64,000 bases of DNA, from positions 323,984-387,983 of the forward strand of contig CALSMD010000006.1 in assembly GCA_943787365.1 (NCBI GenBank), in the 5' to 3' direction. Shown here piece by piece: positions 1 through 8,598 of the stretch. The position numbers and the translations under genes are program-made. The notes under the pieces are model-generated. The model saw nothing but the letters and a program-made list of their open reading frames with translations, ran no database searches and was not told the DNA's origin. How positions within the stretch are numbered: position 1 is the first letter of the stretch; each line of letters starts with the position of its first letter. Source of the DNA: an uncultured Flavobacteriaceae bacterium (GTDB taxonomy: Bacteria > Bacteroidota > Bacteroidia > Flavobacteriales > Flavobacteriaceae).

Positions 1-318
1 GAGGTCTAAGTAGACATCCGTAGGTCATTATACAACACAGATACAAGTTATCACTAAACAACTTAATCTCATCAAGGATGAGGTTTATATCCTTGTAAGG
101 TTTGTGTAGTTTAGCTTTTGTTTTCTTTCCTTTAACACCCTCCATAGGATTGCTATTCATTCCTATATTTCTAGCTTCATTTATAAGCACACTGAGGTGT
201 CTTTTAATTGTATTATAAGATACTCCTAAGGCATAGTGGTTGAGATAAGATTTAACGTTGTTAGAAGTGATGTTTTCATCTGTTAAGTTAGACACAAAAC
301 CATCATAAACAAACCTTA
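1..318 (-). pseudogene. Tyrosine recombinase fragment (internal part)
   Basis: Read on the minus strand this is open without a stop across the whole stretch and runs off the window edge. It covers the SAM-like N-terminal DNA-binding part (motif TIKRHLSVLINEARN) and reaches the first catalytic arginine in the motif CLLRP near the edge. The nucleotide sequence is clearly related to the decayed integrase at about 62,915-63,236 in the same orientation. The similarity stops near base 316, where the sequence passes into a DUF805 gene fragment, so the integrase start codon and its first residues are missing. The rest of the catalytic domain would lie left of the window. Unlike the right-hand copy, this stretch has no frameshift. 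It is probably inactive because its start is missing. The family call is secure, the extent is approximate. Confidence 0.75.
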
Positions 319-324
319 GATTCA

Positions 325-534
325 GGGTATGGCATAATCTACACGATCACAGCCGCCCTGCATTTTTTACCTGCTTTAGGCGCCGTCGTTAGAAGATTAC
401 ATGATGTTGGAAAAAGCGGATGGATGTATCTCATTATTTTAATTCCATTAATAGGCTTTATATGGTTGCTTGTATTGCTTACCAAAGACAGCCAAGCTGG
501 AGACAACAAGTATGGCGCTAATCCAAAAGCGTAA
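325..534 (+). pseudogene. DUF805 membrane protein, 3' fragment
   Basis: The reading frame ending at the TAA at 532-534 encodes the C-terminal half of a DUF805 (YhaH-like) inner-membrane protein. Typical family signatures are the RRLHDVGKSGW motif, a hydrophobic helix after it, and the closing DSQAGDNKYGANP motif. No start codon is available in frame. Upstream the frame enters the integrase-like sequence, so the first two helices are missing. The function of DUF805 proteins is not established. The simplest reading is that a mobile-element event removed the 5' part of the gene. The family identity is quite sure, the exact junction (about 316-325) less so. Confidence 0.75.
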
Positions 535-568
535 TCCATAAAAAATAGTTCTTTATTTAGAACACTTA

Positions 569-598
569 AAAGTCTTTACATAAATGTAAAGACTTTTT
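569..598 (+). terminator. Rho-independent terminator after the DUF805 remnant
   Basis: A perfect 12-base inverted repeat (AAAGTCTTTACA, loop TAAA, TGTAAAGACTTT) is followed by a T run. It lies 35 bases after the DUF805 stop codon and would end that transcript. Confidence 0.8.
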
Positions 599-695
599 AT
601 TTATATAGTAAATTTAAAAAACAGATCCCCTACTAAGGAATTATAATTTAAACTAAAGTCTTTTTCCGTACTTTTGACTCTAAATTCAACCCATT

Positions 696-824
696 ATGAG
701 CAGTAAATTTTTTGGTAATAAAACCGTAAAGCAAGTCGACACAAAAAAAGGAGGCAAGTCTAATCTTAGAAATAAAAATACGAGTAAAACTACCGCCGTT
801 CGAAAAACAGGTCGTGGAAAATAG
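696..824 (+). CDS. Small basic protein (42 aa), conserved-type hypothetical
   Basis: An ATG at 696 opens a 42-codon frame ending with TAG at 822-824, only five bases before the start of the MATE transporter gene. The product is very rich in Lys, Arg, Thr, Asn and Gly (it begins MSSKFFGNKTVKQ and ends VRKTGRGK), has no hydrophobic stretch, and looks like a disordered nucleic-acid-binding peptide. A Bacteroidota-like -7 element, TACTTTTG, lies at 669-676 with no clear -33 TTG, so the gene may start a two-gene transcript with the transporter. I recall similar short basic proteins in Flavobacteriaceae but know no function. The composition and tight spacing support a real gene. Confidence 0.65.
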   Translation: MSSKFFGNKTVKQVDTKKGGKSNLRNKNTSKTTAVRKTGRGK

Positions 825-829
825 AACGA

Positions 830-2164
830 TTGGAAACACAGATCAGCCTCAAACACATCAATACACTTGCGGTACCCGCCATTATCGCTGGTATTTCCGA
901 ACCGATTCTTTCGCTTACGGACGCCGCAATTGTGGGGCATATTCCCATTAATGCAACCGAATCCTTGGCAGCCGTTGGAATTGTAACCACGTTTTTATCA
1001 ATGCTTATTTGGGTACTAGGACAATCGCGTAGCGCTATTTCGTCAATTATTTCTCAATATGTTGGCGCCAATAAATTAGACGAAGTCAAAAATTTACCCG
1101 CTCAAGCCATCGCCTTTATATTGGTTCTTAGTGTATTAATATGCCTGGGAACCTACCCATTTAGTACTGCTATTTTTAAACTTTATAATGCCTCGGGGCT
1201 TTTGTTGGACTATAGTGTGTCTTACTATAAAATTCGGATATTTGGACTGCCTTTTACCCTCTATACTTTCGCTGTTTTTGGTGTGTTTAGAGGCCTCCAA
1301 AACACCTATTATCCCATGCTAATCGCAATTACTGGCACATTGGTAAATATCCTTTTAGATGTACTTTTAGTTTATGGGATTCCAAATGTTATTTCGCCGC
1401 TATACCTCAAAGGTGCTGCCTTTGCGAGTGTGTTGGCACAATTTTTAATGGCAGCCCTCGCAACCTATTTCCTTCTCAAAAAAACAGAAATTCCTTTAAA
1501 ACTCTCAAAGACAATTCATAAAGAACTTCCAAAATTTCTGAATATGATTAAGCACCTCATCATTCGGACGTTGGCGCTCAATACGGCCTTATATTTTGCA
1601 GCTCGATTTGCGACGGGCTATGGAAACACCTACATCGCAGCCTATACCATTGCGATAAACCTTTGGTTTTTTGCGGCCTTTGCAGTCGATGGATATTCCA
1701 GTGCAGGAAACATCCTATCCGGAAAATTGTTTGGAGCCAAAAACTATAAACTACTCTTACAACTTAGCAACCAACTCATAAAATATGCTCTTATTGTAGG
1801 GGTCATTATGGGCGGCATTGGGGCCTTGCTATACAAACCCATTGGAATTACATTTACGAACGACTCTGAAGTGTTAGCTCAGTTTTATGACATCTTTTGG
1901 ATTGTACTACTAATGCAGCCTATTTGTGCGGTGGCGTTTGTCTTTGATGGCATTTTTAAAGGACTTGGAAATATGAAAGATCTAAGAAATGTATTATTAC
2001 TTGCAACATTGTTTGTGTTTTTGCCTGTGATTTTTATTCTTGATTTCTACGGATTGAAGCTCCACGGAGTTTTTACCGCTTATACCTTATGGATGATTGC
2101 AAGGGGCATTCCACTCATAATAAAATTTAGGAAACAATTTTTACCGCTTGTTCAAAACCACTAA
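830..2164 (+). CDS. MATE family efflux transporter (DinF-like)
   Basis: This 444-residue integral membrane protein belongs to the multidrug and toxic compound extrusion family, DinF-like branch. It would export cationic compounds across the inner membrane in exchange for Na+ or H+. The N-terminal LAVPAIIAGISEPILSL and the following TDAAIVGHI segment match the first helix of this branch, and about twelve hydrophobic segments follow along the full length. The only plausible start is a TTG at 830, placing Met-Glu-Thr before the first helix; the next in-frame Met codons lie too far inside. It follows the 42-residue basic protein by five bases and is probably co-transcribed with it. Substrate cannot be told from sequence. 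Confidence 0.88.
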   Translation: METQISLKHINTLAVPAIIAGISEPILSLTDAAIVGHIPINATESLAAVGIVTTFLSMLIWVLGQSRSAISSIISQYVGANKLDEVKNLPAQAIAFILVLSVLICLGTYPFSTAIFKLYNASGLLLDYSVSYYKIRIFGLPFTLYTFAVFGVFRGLQNTYYPMLIAITGTLVNILLDVLLVYGIPNVISPLYLKGAAFASVLAQFLMAALATYFLLKKTEIPLKLSKTIHKELPKFLNMIKHLIIRTLALNTALYFAARFATGYGNTYIAAYTIAINLWFFAAFAVDGYSSAGNILSGKLFGAKNYKLLLQLSNQLIKYALIVGVIMGGIGALLYKPIGITFTNDSEVLAQFYDIFWIVLLMQPICAVAFVFDGIFKGLGNMKDLRNVLLLATLFVFLPVIFILDFYGLKLHGVFTAYTLWMIARGIPLIIKFRKQFLPLVQNH

Positions 2165-2206
2165 CTTTGTATAGAACTAAGAATTGACTAGATACCAAAA
2201 ACACCT

Positions 2207-2656
2207 ATGAGCAGCATTCGAATAACAAAACAATTTTCTTTTGAAACAGGACATGCTCTTTATGGGTATGATGGGAAGTGCAAAAATGTGCATGGGCACA
2301 GCTACCGTTTAGATGTAACCGTCATTGGACAACCTATTTCAGATAATACCCATGTAAAATTTGGAATGGTCATTGATTTTTCTGATTTAAAAAAAATCAT
2401 CAAAGAAGAGATTGTATCCGTGTTTGACCATGCCACCGTGTTTAATAAAAACACCCCCCATGTAGAATTGGCAAAAGAGCTTTCGGACCGTGGGCACAAT
2501 GTGCTTTTAGTGGATTATCAACCTACTAGTGAAATGATGGTGATAGATTTTGCCGAAAAGATTAAAAAAAGATTGCCTAATACTATAAAATTACATGCCC
2601 TCAAACTGCAAGAAACCGCCACAAGTTTTGCAGAATGGTATGCAAGTGACAACTAA
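2207..2656 (+). CDS. queD: 6-pyruvoyl tetrahydropterin synthase / QueD family protein
   Basis: The 149-residue protein is a member of the PTPS/QueD family, which in bacteria usually makes 6-carboxytetrahydropterin from dihydroneopterin triphosphate in queuosine precursor synthesis. The catalytic Cys25 and the zinc-binding His16, His29 and His31 are visible in FETGHALYG and CKNVHGHSYRL. The later DHATVF and the Glu-containing C-terminal part complete the fold. Length fits the family. It is ten bases upstream of the lpxH-like gene and probably shares its transcript. A role in pterin metabolism other than queuosine cannot be excluded because no queC or queE lies nearby. Confidence 0.85.
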   Translation: MSSIRITKQFSFETGHALYGYDGKCKNVHGHSYRLDVTVIGQPISDNTHVKFGMVIDFSDLKKIIKEEIVSVFDHATVFNKNTPHVELAKELSDRGHNVLLVDYQPTSEMMVIDFAEKIKKRLPNTIKLHALKLQETATSFAEWYASDN

Positions 2657-2665
2657 CAGTTTTAT

Positions 2666-3427
2666 ATGACGTCGTTAAAAATTCCACAAGGGAAAAAAAT
2701 ATACTTTGCTTCTGACAACCATCTTGGTGCGCCTACGGCAAAAGAATCCATGCCCCGCGAAAAAAAATTCGTACAATGGCTGGATTCGATCAAACACGAT
2801 GCAGATACTATTTTTTTATTAGGCGATTTATTTGACTTTTGGTTTGAATATAAATATGTTGTCCCAAAAGGGTTTACACGTGTTTTAGGGAAATTGGCAG
2901 AGTTGACCGATCAAGGGATCAAAATTCATTTTTTTGTAGGAAATCATGACTTGTGGATGAATGGATATTTTGAAGAAGAATTGGGCATTACTGTCCACCA
3001 TCAACCCCAAGAATTTACGTTTAATTCTACCTCATTTTTTATTGGTCACGGGGATGGACTTGGTCCTTACGACAAAGGATTTAAACGCCTTAAAAAAGTA
3101 TTTACAAATTCCTTTTTTAAATGGTTATACCGCTGGATTCACCCGGATATTGGAGTGCGTTTTGCGCAATACCTATCCGTTAAAAATAAAGTTATTTCAG
3201 GCGATGAAGATGTAAAGTTTCTTGGAAATGAAAAAGAATGGTTGGTACAATACTGCCAAAAGAAATTAGAAGAAAAACACAGGGATTATTTTGTGTTTGG
3301 ACACCGCCATTTACCATTAGATATTGCTCTTAACGAACAATCTAAATACATCAATCTTGGAGATTGGATTGGGTACTACACCTATGCTGTTTTTGAAAAT
3401 GACACGCTAACATTGAAAGAGTTTTAA
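2666..3427 (+). CDS. lpxH: UDP-2,3-diacylglucosamine diphosphatase
   Basis: This 253-residue calcineurin-like phosphoesterase fits LpxH of lipid A synthesis. LpxH cleaves UDP-2,3-diacylglucosamine to lipid X and UMP at the cytoplasmic face of the inner membrane. The metal-binding set is present: Asp17 and His19 in SDNHLG, Asp54 in LLGDLFDFW, Asn93-His94 in VGNHDLW, His128 in GHGDG, and the C-terminal GHRH motif. The GDLFDFW version of the second motif is typical of LpxH rather than of general phosphoesterases. It lies nine bases after the queD-like gene. The family assignment is firm. A separate AT-rich gap follows before the VTC gene. Confidence 0.87.
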   Translation: MTSLKIPQGKKIYFASDNHLGAPTAKESMPREKKFVQWLDSIKHDADTIFLLGDLFDFWFEYKYVVPKGFTRVLGKLAELTDQGIKIHFFVGNHDLWMNGYFEEELGITVHHQPQEFTFNSTSFFIGHGDGLGPYDKGFKRLKKVFTNSFFKWLYRWIHPDIGVRFAQYLSVKNKVISGDEDVKFLGNEKEWLVQYCQKKLEEKHRDYFVFGHRHLPLDIALNEQSKYINLGDWIGYYTYAVFENDTLTLKEF

Positions 3428-3523
3428 AATCCATTTCGTTCATAACTTTCAACTCAATATTTTATGAAATTATTATTTTATGTTTTTTTTGGAAAAAAAT
3501 CGTAGATTTATCAAAATTAACCC

Positions 3524-4264
3524 ATGGACACATCTAAATTATCAGGCTTTGCCTCTATTTCATTAGAAGAAATGAATGGTGTTTCATTATTGAAACGTGT
3601 GGATACTAAGTTTCTGACTTCCAGCTCTGAGTTGTCTAAACTATTACCGTTCTTGTATTCTGATTATCAGATTTTGGAAATTGATGGAAATCGGTTAATG
3701 AATTATTCCACCCTTTACTTTGATACAAAAGATTTGCATTGCTATAAAGAACACCACAAGGGAAAAGCAAAGCGTCAAAAAATTAGAATTAGACGGTATG
3801 TAGAGTCAGACATTTGTTTTTTAGAAATTAAAGAAAAACAAAACACTGGAATGACCAATAAAGTCCGTTGTTCAATTGATAATTTTGAAACAAAATTATC
3901 AACAGAATCAAAAAAATTTATCAGAAGGGTCACTAAAAAGGACTTGGAATTAGAACCCGCATTACATAATTATTTTCAACGTTTTACATTAGTGAACACT
4001 CAACGATCCGAACGTGTGACTATCGATACGGGTTTGGAATATAAAAAAGATTCAACCACAAAAAAATTTAAAAATGTGGTCGTAATCGAAGTAAAACAAG
4101 AAAAACAAAACACGAGAACTCCTATTTATAGCACACTTAAATCTAACAGAATTAGAACTGTTAGCTTTAGCAAATACTGCATGGGTGTTTCAAATATTTT
4201 CTCAAGTGTGAAATCAAACAAGTTTAAAGAAATGAACTTAAAAATTAACCAATTAAATAACTAA
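3524..4264 (+). CDS. Polyphosphate polymerase VTC domain protein
   Basis: The 246-residue soluble protein has a VTC domain, the tunnel-shaped catalytic fold of the yeast polyphosphate polymerase Vtc4. Family marks are the KRVDTKF segment near residue 25, LYFDTKDLHCY, the basic strand RQKIRIRRY, the acidic-basic FLEIKEK strand, and a late VVIEVKQEK strand. These supply the basic residues and the metal-binding glutamates expected in the tunnel. It is followed after one base by a DUF4956 membrane protein and then a DUF2490 protein, so the three probably form one transcript. VTC and DUF4956 genes are recurrent neighbours in bacteria. The bacterial reaction is still inferred from the fold. Confidence 0.85.
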   Translation: MDTSKLSGFASISLEEMNGVSLLKRVDTKFLTSSSELSKLLPFLYSDYQILEIDGNRLMNYSTLYFDTKDLHCYKEHHKGKAKRQKIRIRRYVESDICFLEIKEKQNTGMTNKVRCSIDNFETKLSTESKKFIRRVTKKDLELEPALHNYFQRFTLVNTQRSERVTIDTGLEYKKDSTTKKFKNVVVIEVKQEKQNTRTPIYSTLKSNRIRTVSFSKYCMGVSNIFSSVKSNKFKEMNLKINQLNN

Positions 4265-4265
4265 A

Positions 4266-4862
4266 ATGGAACTACTAGGCATTCCTTTATTCGATGACGA
4301 TTTTTATAAAATGATGATTCGATTTTTATTGAATTTATTTTTCCTGACTGGGATTGTTAAATTTATCTATTATAAACACAATCAAAAAAGAGAATATTTA
4401 TTCACATTCTTCCTTATTGGAATTGTTGTTTACTTTTTATGCTTTACATTAAAAAAGTATGAATTGGATCTCGGAATGGCTTTGGGATTGTTTGCTATTT
4501 TTGGTATTATCCGTTATAGAACTCTCCCTTTAGAGGTCAAAGAAATGACCTATCTGTTTGTGGTAATTGGCATCTCTGTGATGAACGCCCTTTCAAACAA
4601 AAAAATGAGTTATGCAGAGATTATCGCTGCCAATTCAATTATACTTTTCGCATTGTATTTAATCGAACGCTATTGGGTAGAATCAAAAATGTTGTCTAAA
4701 GATGTAACTTATGAAATTATTGAAAATATACGCCCTGAAAATCATGAGCTCCTCAAAGCCGACTTAGAAAAAAGACTTGGTATTGAAATCCTGAGCTTCG
4801 AAGTTGGAAATGTAAATTTCTTGAGAGATGTTGCCAAAATAACTGTCTATTATGAACTCTAA
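4266..4862 (+). CDS. DUF4956 domain membrane protein
   Basis: The 198-residue protein has about four membrane helices (roughly residues 15-35, 45-62, 70-83 and 95-130) followed by a soluble C-terminal part of about 60 residues rich in charged residues. The segment GLFAIFGIIRYRTLPLEVKE is a recognisable DUF4956 signature. It starts one base after the VTC gene stop, implying translational coupling. In the family context it is thought to be a membrane partner of the VTC-type polymerase, perhaps for localisation or export of the product, but no activity is shown. The family call is strong, the role is inference. Confidence 0.82.
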   Translation: MELLGIPLFDDDFYKMMIRFLLNLFFLTGIVKFIYYKHNQKREYLFTFFLIGIVVYFLCFTLKKYELDLGMALGLFAIFGIIRYRTLPLEVKEMTYLFVVIGISVMNALSNKKMSYAEIIAANSIILFALYLIERYWVESKMLSKDVTYEIIENIRPENHELLKADLEKRLGIEILSFEVGNVNFLRDVAKITVYYEL

Positions 4863-4870
4863 TTTTAACT

Positions 4871-5623
4871 ATGAATTTATCTAAACAACATAACACCGTA
4901 TTGGCATTCATTATATGTTTGTTAATATCCTCTAATCTAATGTTGGCTCAAAGCTCTAATGATTTAGAGGGATGGAACGCCGTACAACTTAAAGTAAGAG
5001 CAAGTGAAAAAATATCCTTTTCCATTTCAGAACACCTTAGATATCGAAATAACGTTACGACTGTGAGCACCTATTTTACTCAAGTTGAAGGAAGTTACGA
5101 AGTCGTCAAAGATTTTGAATTAGGAGTCGGAGTGAGGTTTATTAAAAAGAATGATGATGTAGGCAAAAAACAAGGCATTGAATCACATTTCAGATATCAA
5201 TTTGATGCAAGCTTCAAACACGACATCAAAAAGATAGATCTGTATTACCGTCTTAGGTATCAAAATAGAAACGAGTTAGGGTTTTCTGAAGAGGAAGGGG
5301 ATATCGTAAAAGAGCAACTGCGTTTTCAGTTTGGGATTGGCTACAAAGTGCGACCTGTTAATATCATTTTTAAGTTAAAAGCAGAGTTTTTTAACACCTT
5401 CGTAGAAAAAACTATTGGTAATAAAATTGACCGACAACGGTTTACGCTTTCGGCTTCAAGAAAGTTTAATAGATTTGGGGAAATAGCACTATTCTACAGG
5501 ACTCAAGATGATCTTAATGTTGAATTAAAAAACAATACAGAAGGGACCGTTTCAAAATCGATCTTAGGGTTTAAATACTCTTACAGTTTAGATTTTAGAA
5601 AAAAGGAGGAATCAAAAAACTAG
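4871..5623 (+). CDS. DUF2490 outer-membrane beta-barrel-like protein
   Basis: The 250-residue product has an N-terminal signal peptide ending at about LMLAQ, then alternating amphipathic strands with aromatic residues typical of an outer-membrane barrel (for example YRLRYQNR). It resembles DUF2490 proteins, which have no established function. It follows the DUF4956 gene by eight bases in the VTC operon. It could be an envelope component of whatever the VTC/DUF4956 pair makes or moves. Confidence in secretion is high, in the DUF2490 assignment moderate, and no enzymatic motif is seen. Confidence 0.7.
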   Translation: MNLSKQHNTVLAFIICLLISSNLMLAQSSNDLEGWNAVQLKVRASEKISFSISEHLRYRNNVTTVSTYFTQVEGSYEVVKDFELGVGVRFIKKNDDVGKKQGIESHFRYQFDASFKHDIKKIDLYYRLRYQNRNELGFSEEEGDIVKEQLRFQFGIGYKVRPVNIIFKLKAEFFNTFVEKTIGNKIDRQRFTLSASRKFNRFGEIALFYRTQDDLNVELKNNTEGTVSKSILGFKYSYSLDFRKKEESKN

Positions 5624-5633
5624 CTCTAAATTA

Positions 5634-6903
5634 TTAGTTTTGAGTTTCGTGTGCATTTAAATCTTTTTCTAAGTCTAATTTACGAAATGTAGGCGATACA
5701 ATCCCAGTAGTAATCACTGTGATTAGGGTCATGGTTCCCCCAAAAACAACTGCCGTAACCGTTCCCATAAGTTTTGCTGTTACCCCCGCTTTCAAAAGCA
5801 CCCAATTCATTTGAAGATCCTACAAACATGGAGTTTACAGAGGATACACGCCCACGCATATGATCGGGAGTTTTGAGTTGTAAAATTGTTTGTCTGATAA
5901 CCATTGACACTCCATCTGTGACCCCACTAAAAAATAAGGCAACAACCGAAATCCAAAAAACAGAGGACAGTCCAAAAACAATAATACATACGCCAAAACT
6001 AAATATCGCAGCTAGCAATTTCAGACCTGCATTTTTGCTGATAGGAATGTAAGCCGTAATAAGCATGGTAAGGAACGCCCCAACAGCAGGAGCCGCTCGT
6101 AGCAGTCCAAACCCTTCAGAACCGACTTTTAAAATGTCCTGTGCAAAAACTGGAAGTAATGCTACAGCACCCCCAAAAAGAACCGCAATCATATCTAAGC
6201 TCAAAGCCCCTAAAATTGCTTTTGTTTTAAATACAAATCGAACACCTTCTTTTAAACTTTGTACAATAGGTTCTCCTATTTTGGGATTCAAAATTGGTTT
6301 GCGAGAAATTCCAAACAACAATACAAATGCCAAAACAACCAACCCAAACACAATACATAGCGACCAATGAACCCCTATCCAATTGATTGTAAAACCTGCA
6401 AAAGCAGGCCCTAACACAGAAGCCATTTGCCAGGTTGAACTGTTCCAAGTGGCAGCATTTGGATAGACTTTTTTAGGAACAATTAATGCGACTAGAGAAA
6501 AAATGGTTGGTCCAAAAAAGGCGCGCAATAAGCCTCCAAAAAATACAAAGGCATAAATTGAATACAGAATATATGTTGATTCCCAATCGGATTCAACCGA
6601 AGGACTGGTTAAAAAGAAAAGTCCAAAACTAATTAATGAAAAGAGGCCTATACATTTTAGGAGTAAGTTTCTTTTTTCACTTTGATCTACAATATGCCCA
6701 GCAAATAATGCCATACTGAAAGCTGGAATAATTTCCATAAGTCCAATAATTCCAAGAGATAGCGGGTCTTTGGTGAGAGTATAGACTTGCCATTCAATAA
6801 TAATAAATTGCATGGACCATCCGAAAACTAGGATAAATCGCAATAATAAAAAGACATTAAATTCTTTAAATCGAAGTGCTGCATAAGGATCTCTTTTTGC
6901 CAT
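5634..6903 (-). pseudogene. MFS transporter (EntS-like) with 3' frameshift
   Basis: The gene encodes a major facilitator superfamily exporter of the MFS_3/EntS type. It begins MAKRDPYAALRFKEFN and shows about ten to eleven helices. In the frame that starts at 6903, translation runs past SSNELGAFESG and then into about 30 unrelated residues, with a stop at 5680. Dropping one base of the C5 run at 5783-5787 (G5 on the coding strand) restores the expected VTAKLMGTVTAVVFGG continuation, a further helix and a charged tail ending HETQN, with a stop at 5634-5636. So either the last helix is lost in this strain or the assembly has a one-base homopolymer error. It lies one base downstream of recJ and is probably co-transcribed with it. 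Substrate is unknown. Confidence 0.82.
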
Positions 6904-6904
6904 A

Positions 6905-8596
6905 TTACGATTTAATACCTTTTAGCTTTAACTGTAAACTCACACGTCCATTCCATTCATTTTCATCAATAGAATAGACTACTTTAAATGATGTTTTAGA
7001 TTTAATAATTGGTAAGTCACTGCCGAGTCCAAAACCAATGCCTACAATTTTTTGGCTGTCCTTTTGAGCGAGCGTGACGCGAAGATGTGTTTGATCTTCA
7101 CCAACACATTTTCCGTAGCCCGTATCTTGTACTCCAGAGGTCATAAAAACAGGGGACATATTTTGAGGGCCAAAAGGAGCAAATTGTTTTAAAATTCTAT
7201 AAAATTTTGGAGTGATGGAATCAAAGTTAATTTCGGAATCAATTTTAATTTCAGGGGTTTGAAGATGATCCGGCAAAGTGGCTGAAACCTCAGCTTCAAA
7301 TGCAGCTTTAAATGCTGGGTAATTTTCTTCTTTGATTGTAAGTCCTGCGGCATACATATGCCCTCCAAATTGTTCTATTAAATGGCTGCAATTTTCTAGG
7401 GCATTATAGACATCAAACCCTCTTACGGAACGTGCAGAAGCAGCTAAAAAATCGCCACTTTTTGTAAATACCAAGGTGGGGCGGTAATAGGTTTCTATGA
7501 GGCGAGAAGCGACAATTCCAATAACGCCTTTATGCCAATCTTCTTGATAGACAACAGACGTGGCATTATTTGTTTCGTTCAATTGTTCTATTTGCAACAA
7601 TGCTTCTTGTGTAATGCGTTTATCCGCTTCGCGACGGTTGGTATTAAATAATTCGATTTCAGCAGCAGCGGCTTCGGCATTTTTAAAATTGGTTTCTTTC
7701 ATCAGAGCGACTGCATAATTTCCATGTTTCATCCGTCCTGCAGCGTTGATGCGCGGTGCAATATTAAATACTACATCTGTAATGGTTAGCACCTCTTTTT
7801 TCATATGTTTTATCAAGGCTTTAAACCCTGGACGAGGTTTGGAGTTTATGGTTTGTAACCCAAAATAAGCAAGGGTTCTATTTTCGCCAACAATAGGAAC
7901 GATGTCGGCACCAATTGCGGTGGCTACTAAATCTAAATACCCAACCAGTGACTCCACAGAAACGCCTTCTTTGGAGGCGAGGGCTTGAATCAATTTAAAC
8001 CCAACTCCACAACCACAAAGTTCTTTAAAAGGATACGTACAATCGGAGCGTTTTGGATCTAAAACTGCAACTGCAGAGGGCAGTTTTTTTCCAGGTCGAT
8101 GGTGGTCACAAATGATAAAATCAATGCCTTTTTTCTTGGCATAGGCAAGTTTGTCAATCGCTTTGACCCCACAATCTAAAGCAATTATTAATGTAAAATC
8201 ATTATCTGATGCAAAATCAATTCCTTTGTAGGATACGCCATAGCCTTCTTCATAACGATCGGGGATATAAGTGGAAATCTGTGTGCTTTTTGTTTCTAGA
8301 TAAGAGGCCATTAAAGCAACAGATGAAGTTCCATCTACATCATAATCGCCAAACACGAGTATCTGTTCGTTATTTTTTATAGCGTCTTCAATCCTATCGA
8401 CGGCTTTGTCCATATCTTTCATCAAAAAAGGATCGTGCAAATCGGACCAACTGGGACGAAAAAACGTTTTAGCAGCTTCAAAATTCTCTATCCCTCTTTG
8501 GAGTAACAACTCTGCTATTGCCTTATCTACGCCTAATTCAGTTGCTAAATTGACTGTTTTTTTGGAGTCAGGCTTCGGTTTGAGCGTCCAACGCAT
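6905..8596 (-). CDS. recJ: Single-stranded-DNA-specific exonuclease RecJ
   Basis: This 563-residue protein is a DHH-family 5'-3' exonuclease acting on single-stranded DNA in recombination and mismatch repair. The metal-binding motifs are clear: DYDVDG at residues 84-89 (motif I), LDCGV near 141, DHH at 164-166 (motif III), and the later DHHA1 domain with QFGGHMYAAGLT (GGH motif). A C-terminal OB-like part completes the usual bacterial architecture and length. It begins two bases downstream of the OsmC gene stop on the same strand and is followed by the MFS gene after one base, so the three are likely one transcript. Confidence 0.93.
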   Translation of the reverse strand: MRWTLKPKPDSKKTVNLATELGVDKAIAELLLQRGIENFEAAKTFFRPSWSDLHDPFLMKDMDKAVDRIEDAIKNNEQILVFGDYDVDGTSSVALMASYLETKSTQISTYIPDRYEEGYGVSYKGIDFASDNDFTLIIALDCGVKAIDKLAYAKKKGIDFIICDHHRPGKKLPSAVAVLDPKRSDCTYPFKELCGCGVGFKLIQALASKEGVSVESLVGYLDLVATAIGADIVPIVGENRTLAYFGLQTINSKPRPGFKALIKHMKKEVLTITDVVFNIAPRINAAGRMKHGNYAVALMKETNFKNAEAAAAEIELFNTNRREADKRITQEALLQIEQLNETNNATSVVYQEDWHKGVIGIVASRLIETYYRPTLVFTKSGDFLAASARSVRGFDVYNALENCSHLIEQFGGHMYAAGLTIKEENYPAFKAAFEAEVSATLPDHLQTPEIKIDSEINFDSITPKFYRILKQFAPFGPQNMSPVFMTSGVQDTGYGKCVGEDQTHLRVTLAQKDSQKIVGIGFGLGSDLPIIKSKTSFKVVYSIDENEWNGRVSLQLKLKGIKS

Positions 8597-8598
8597 TT

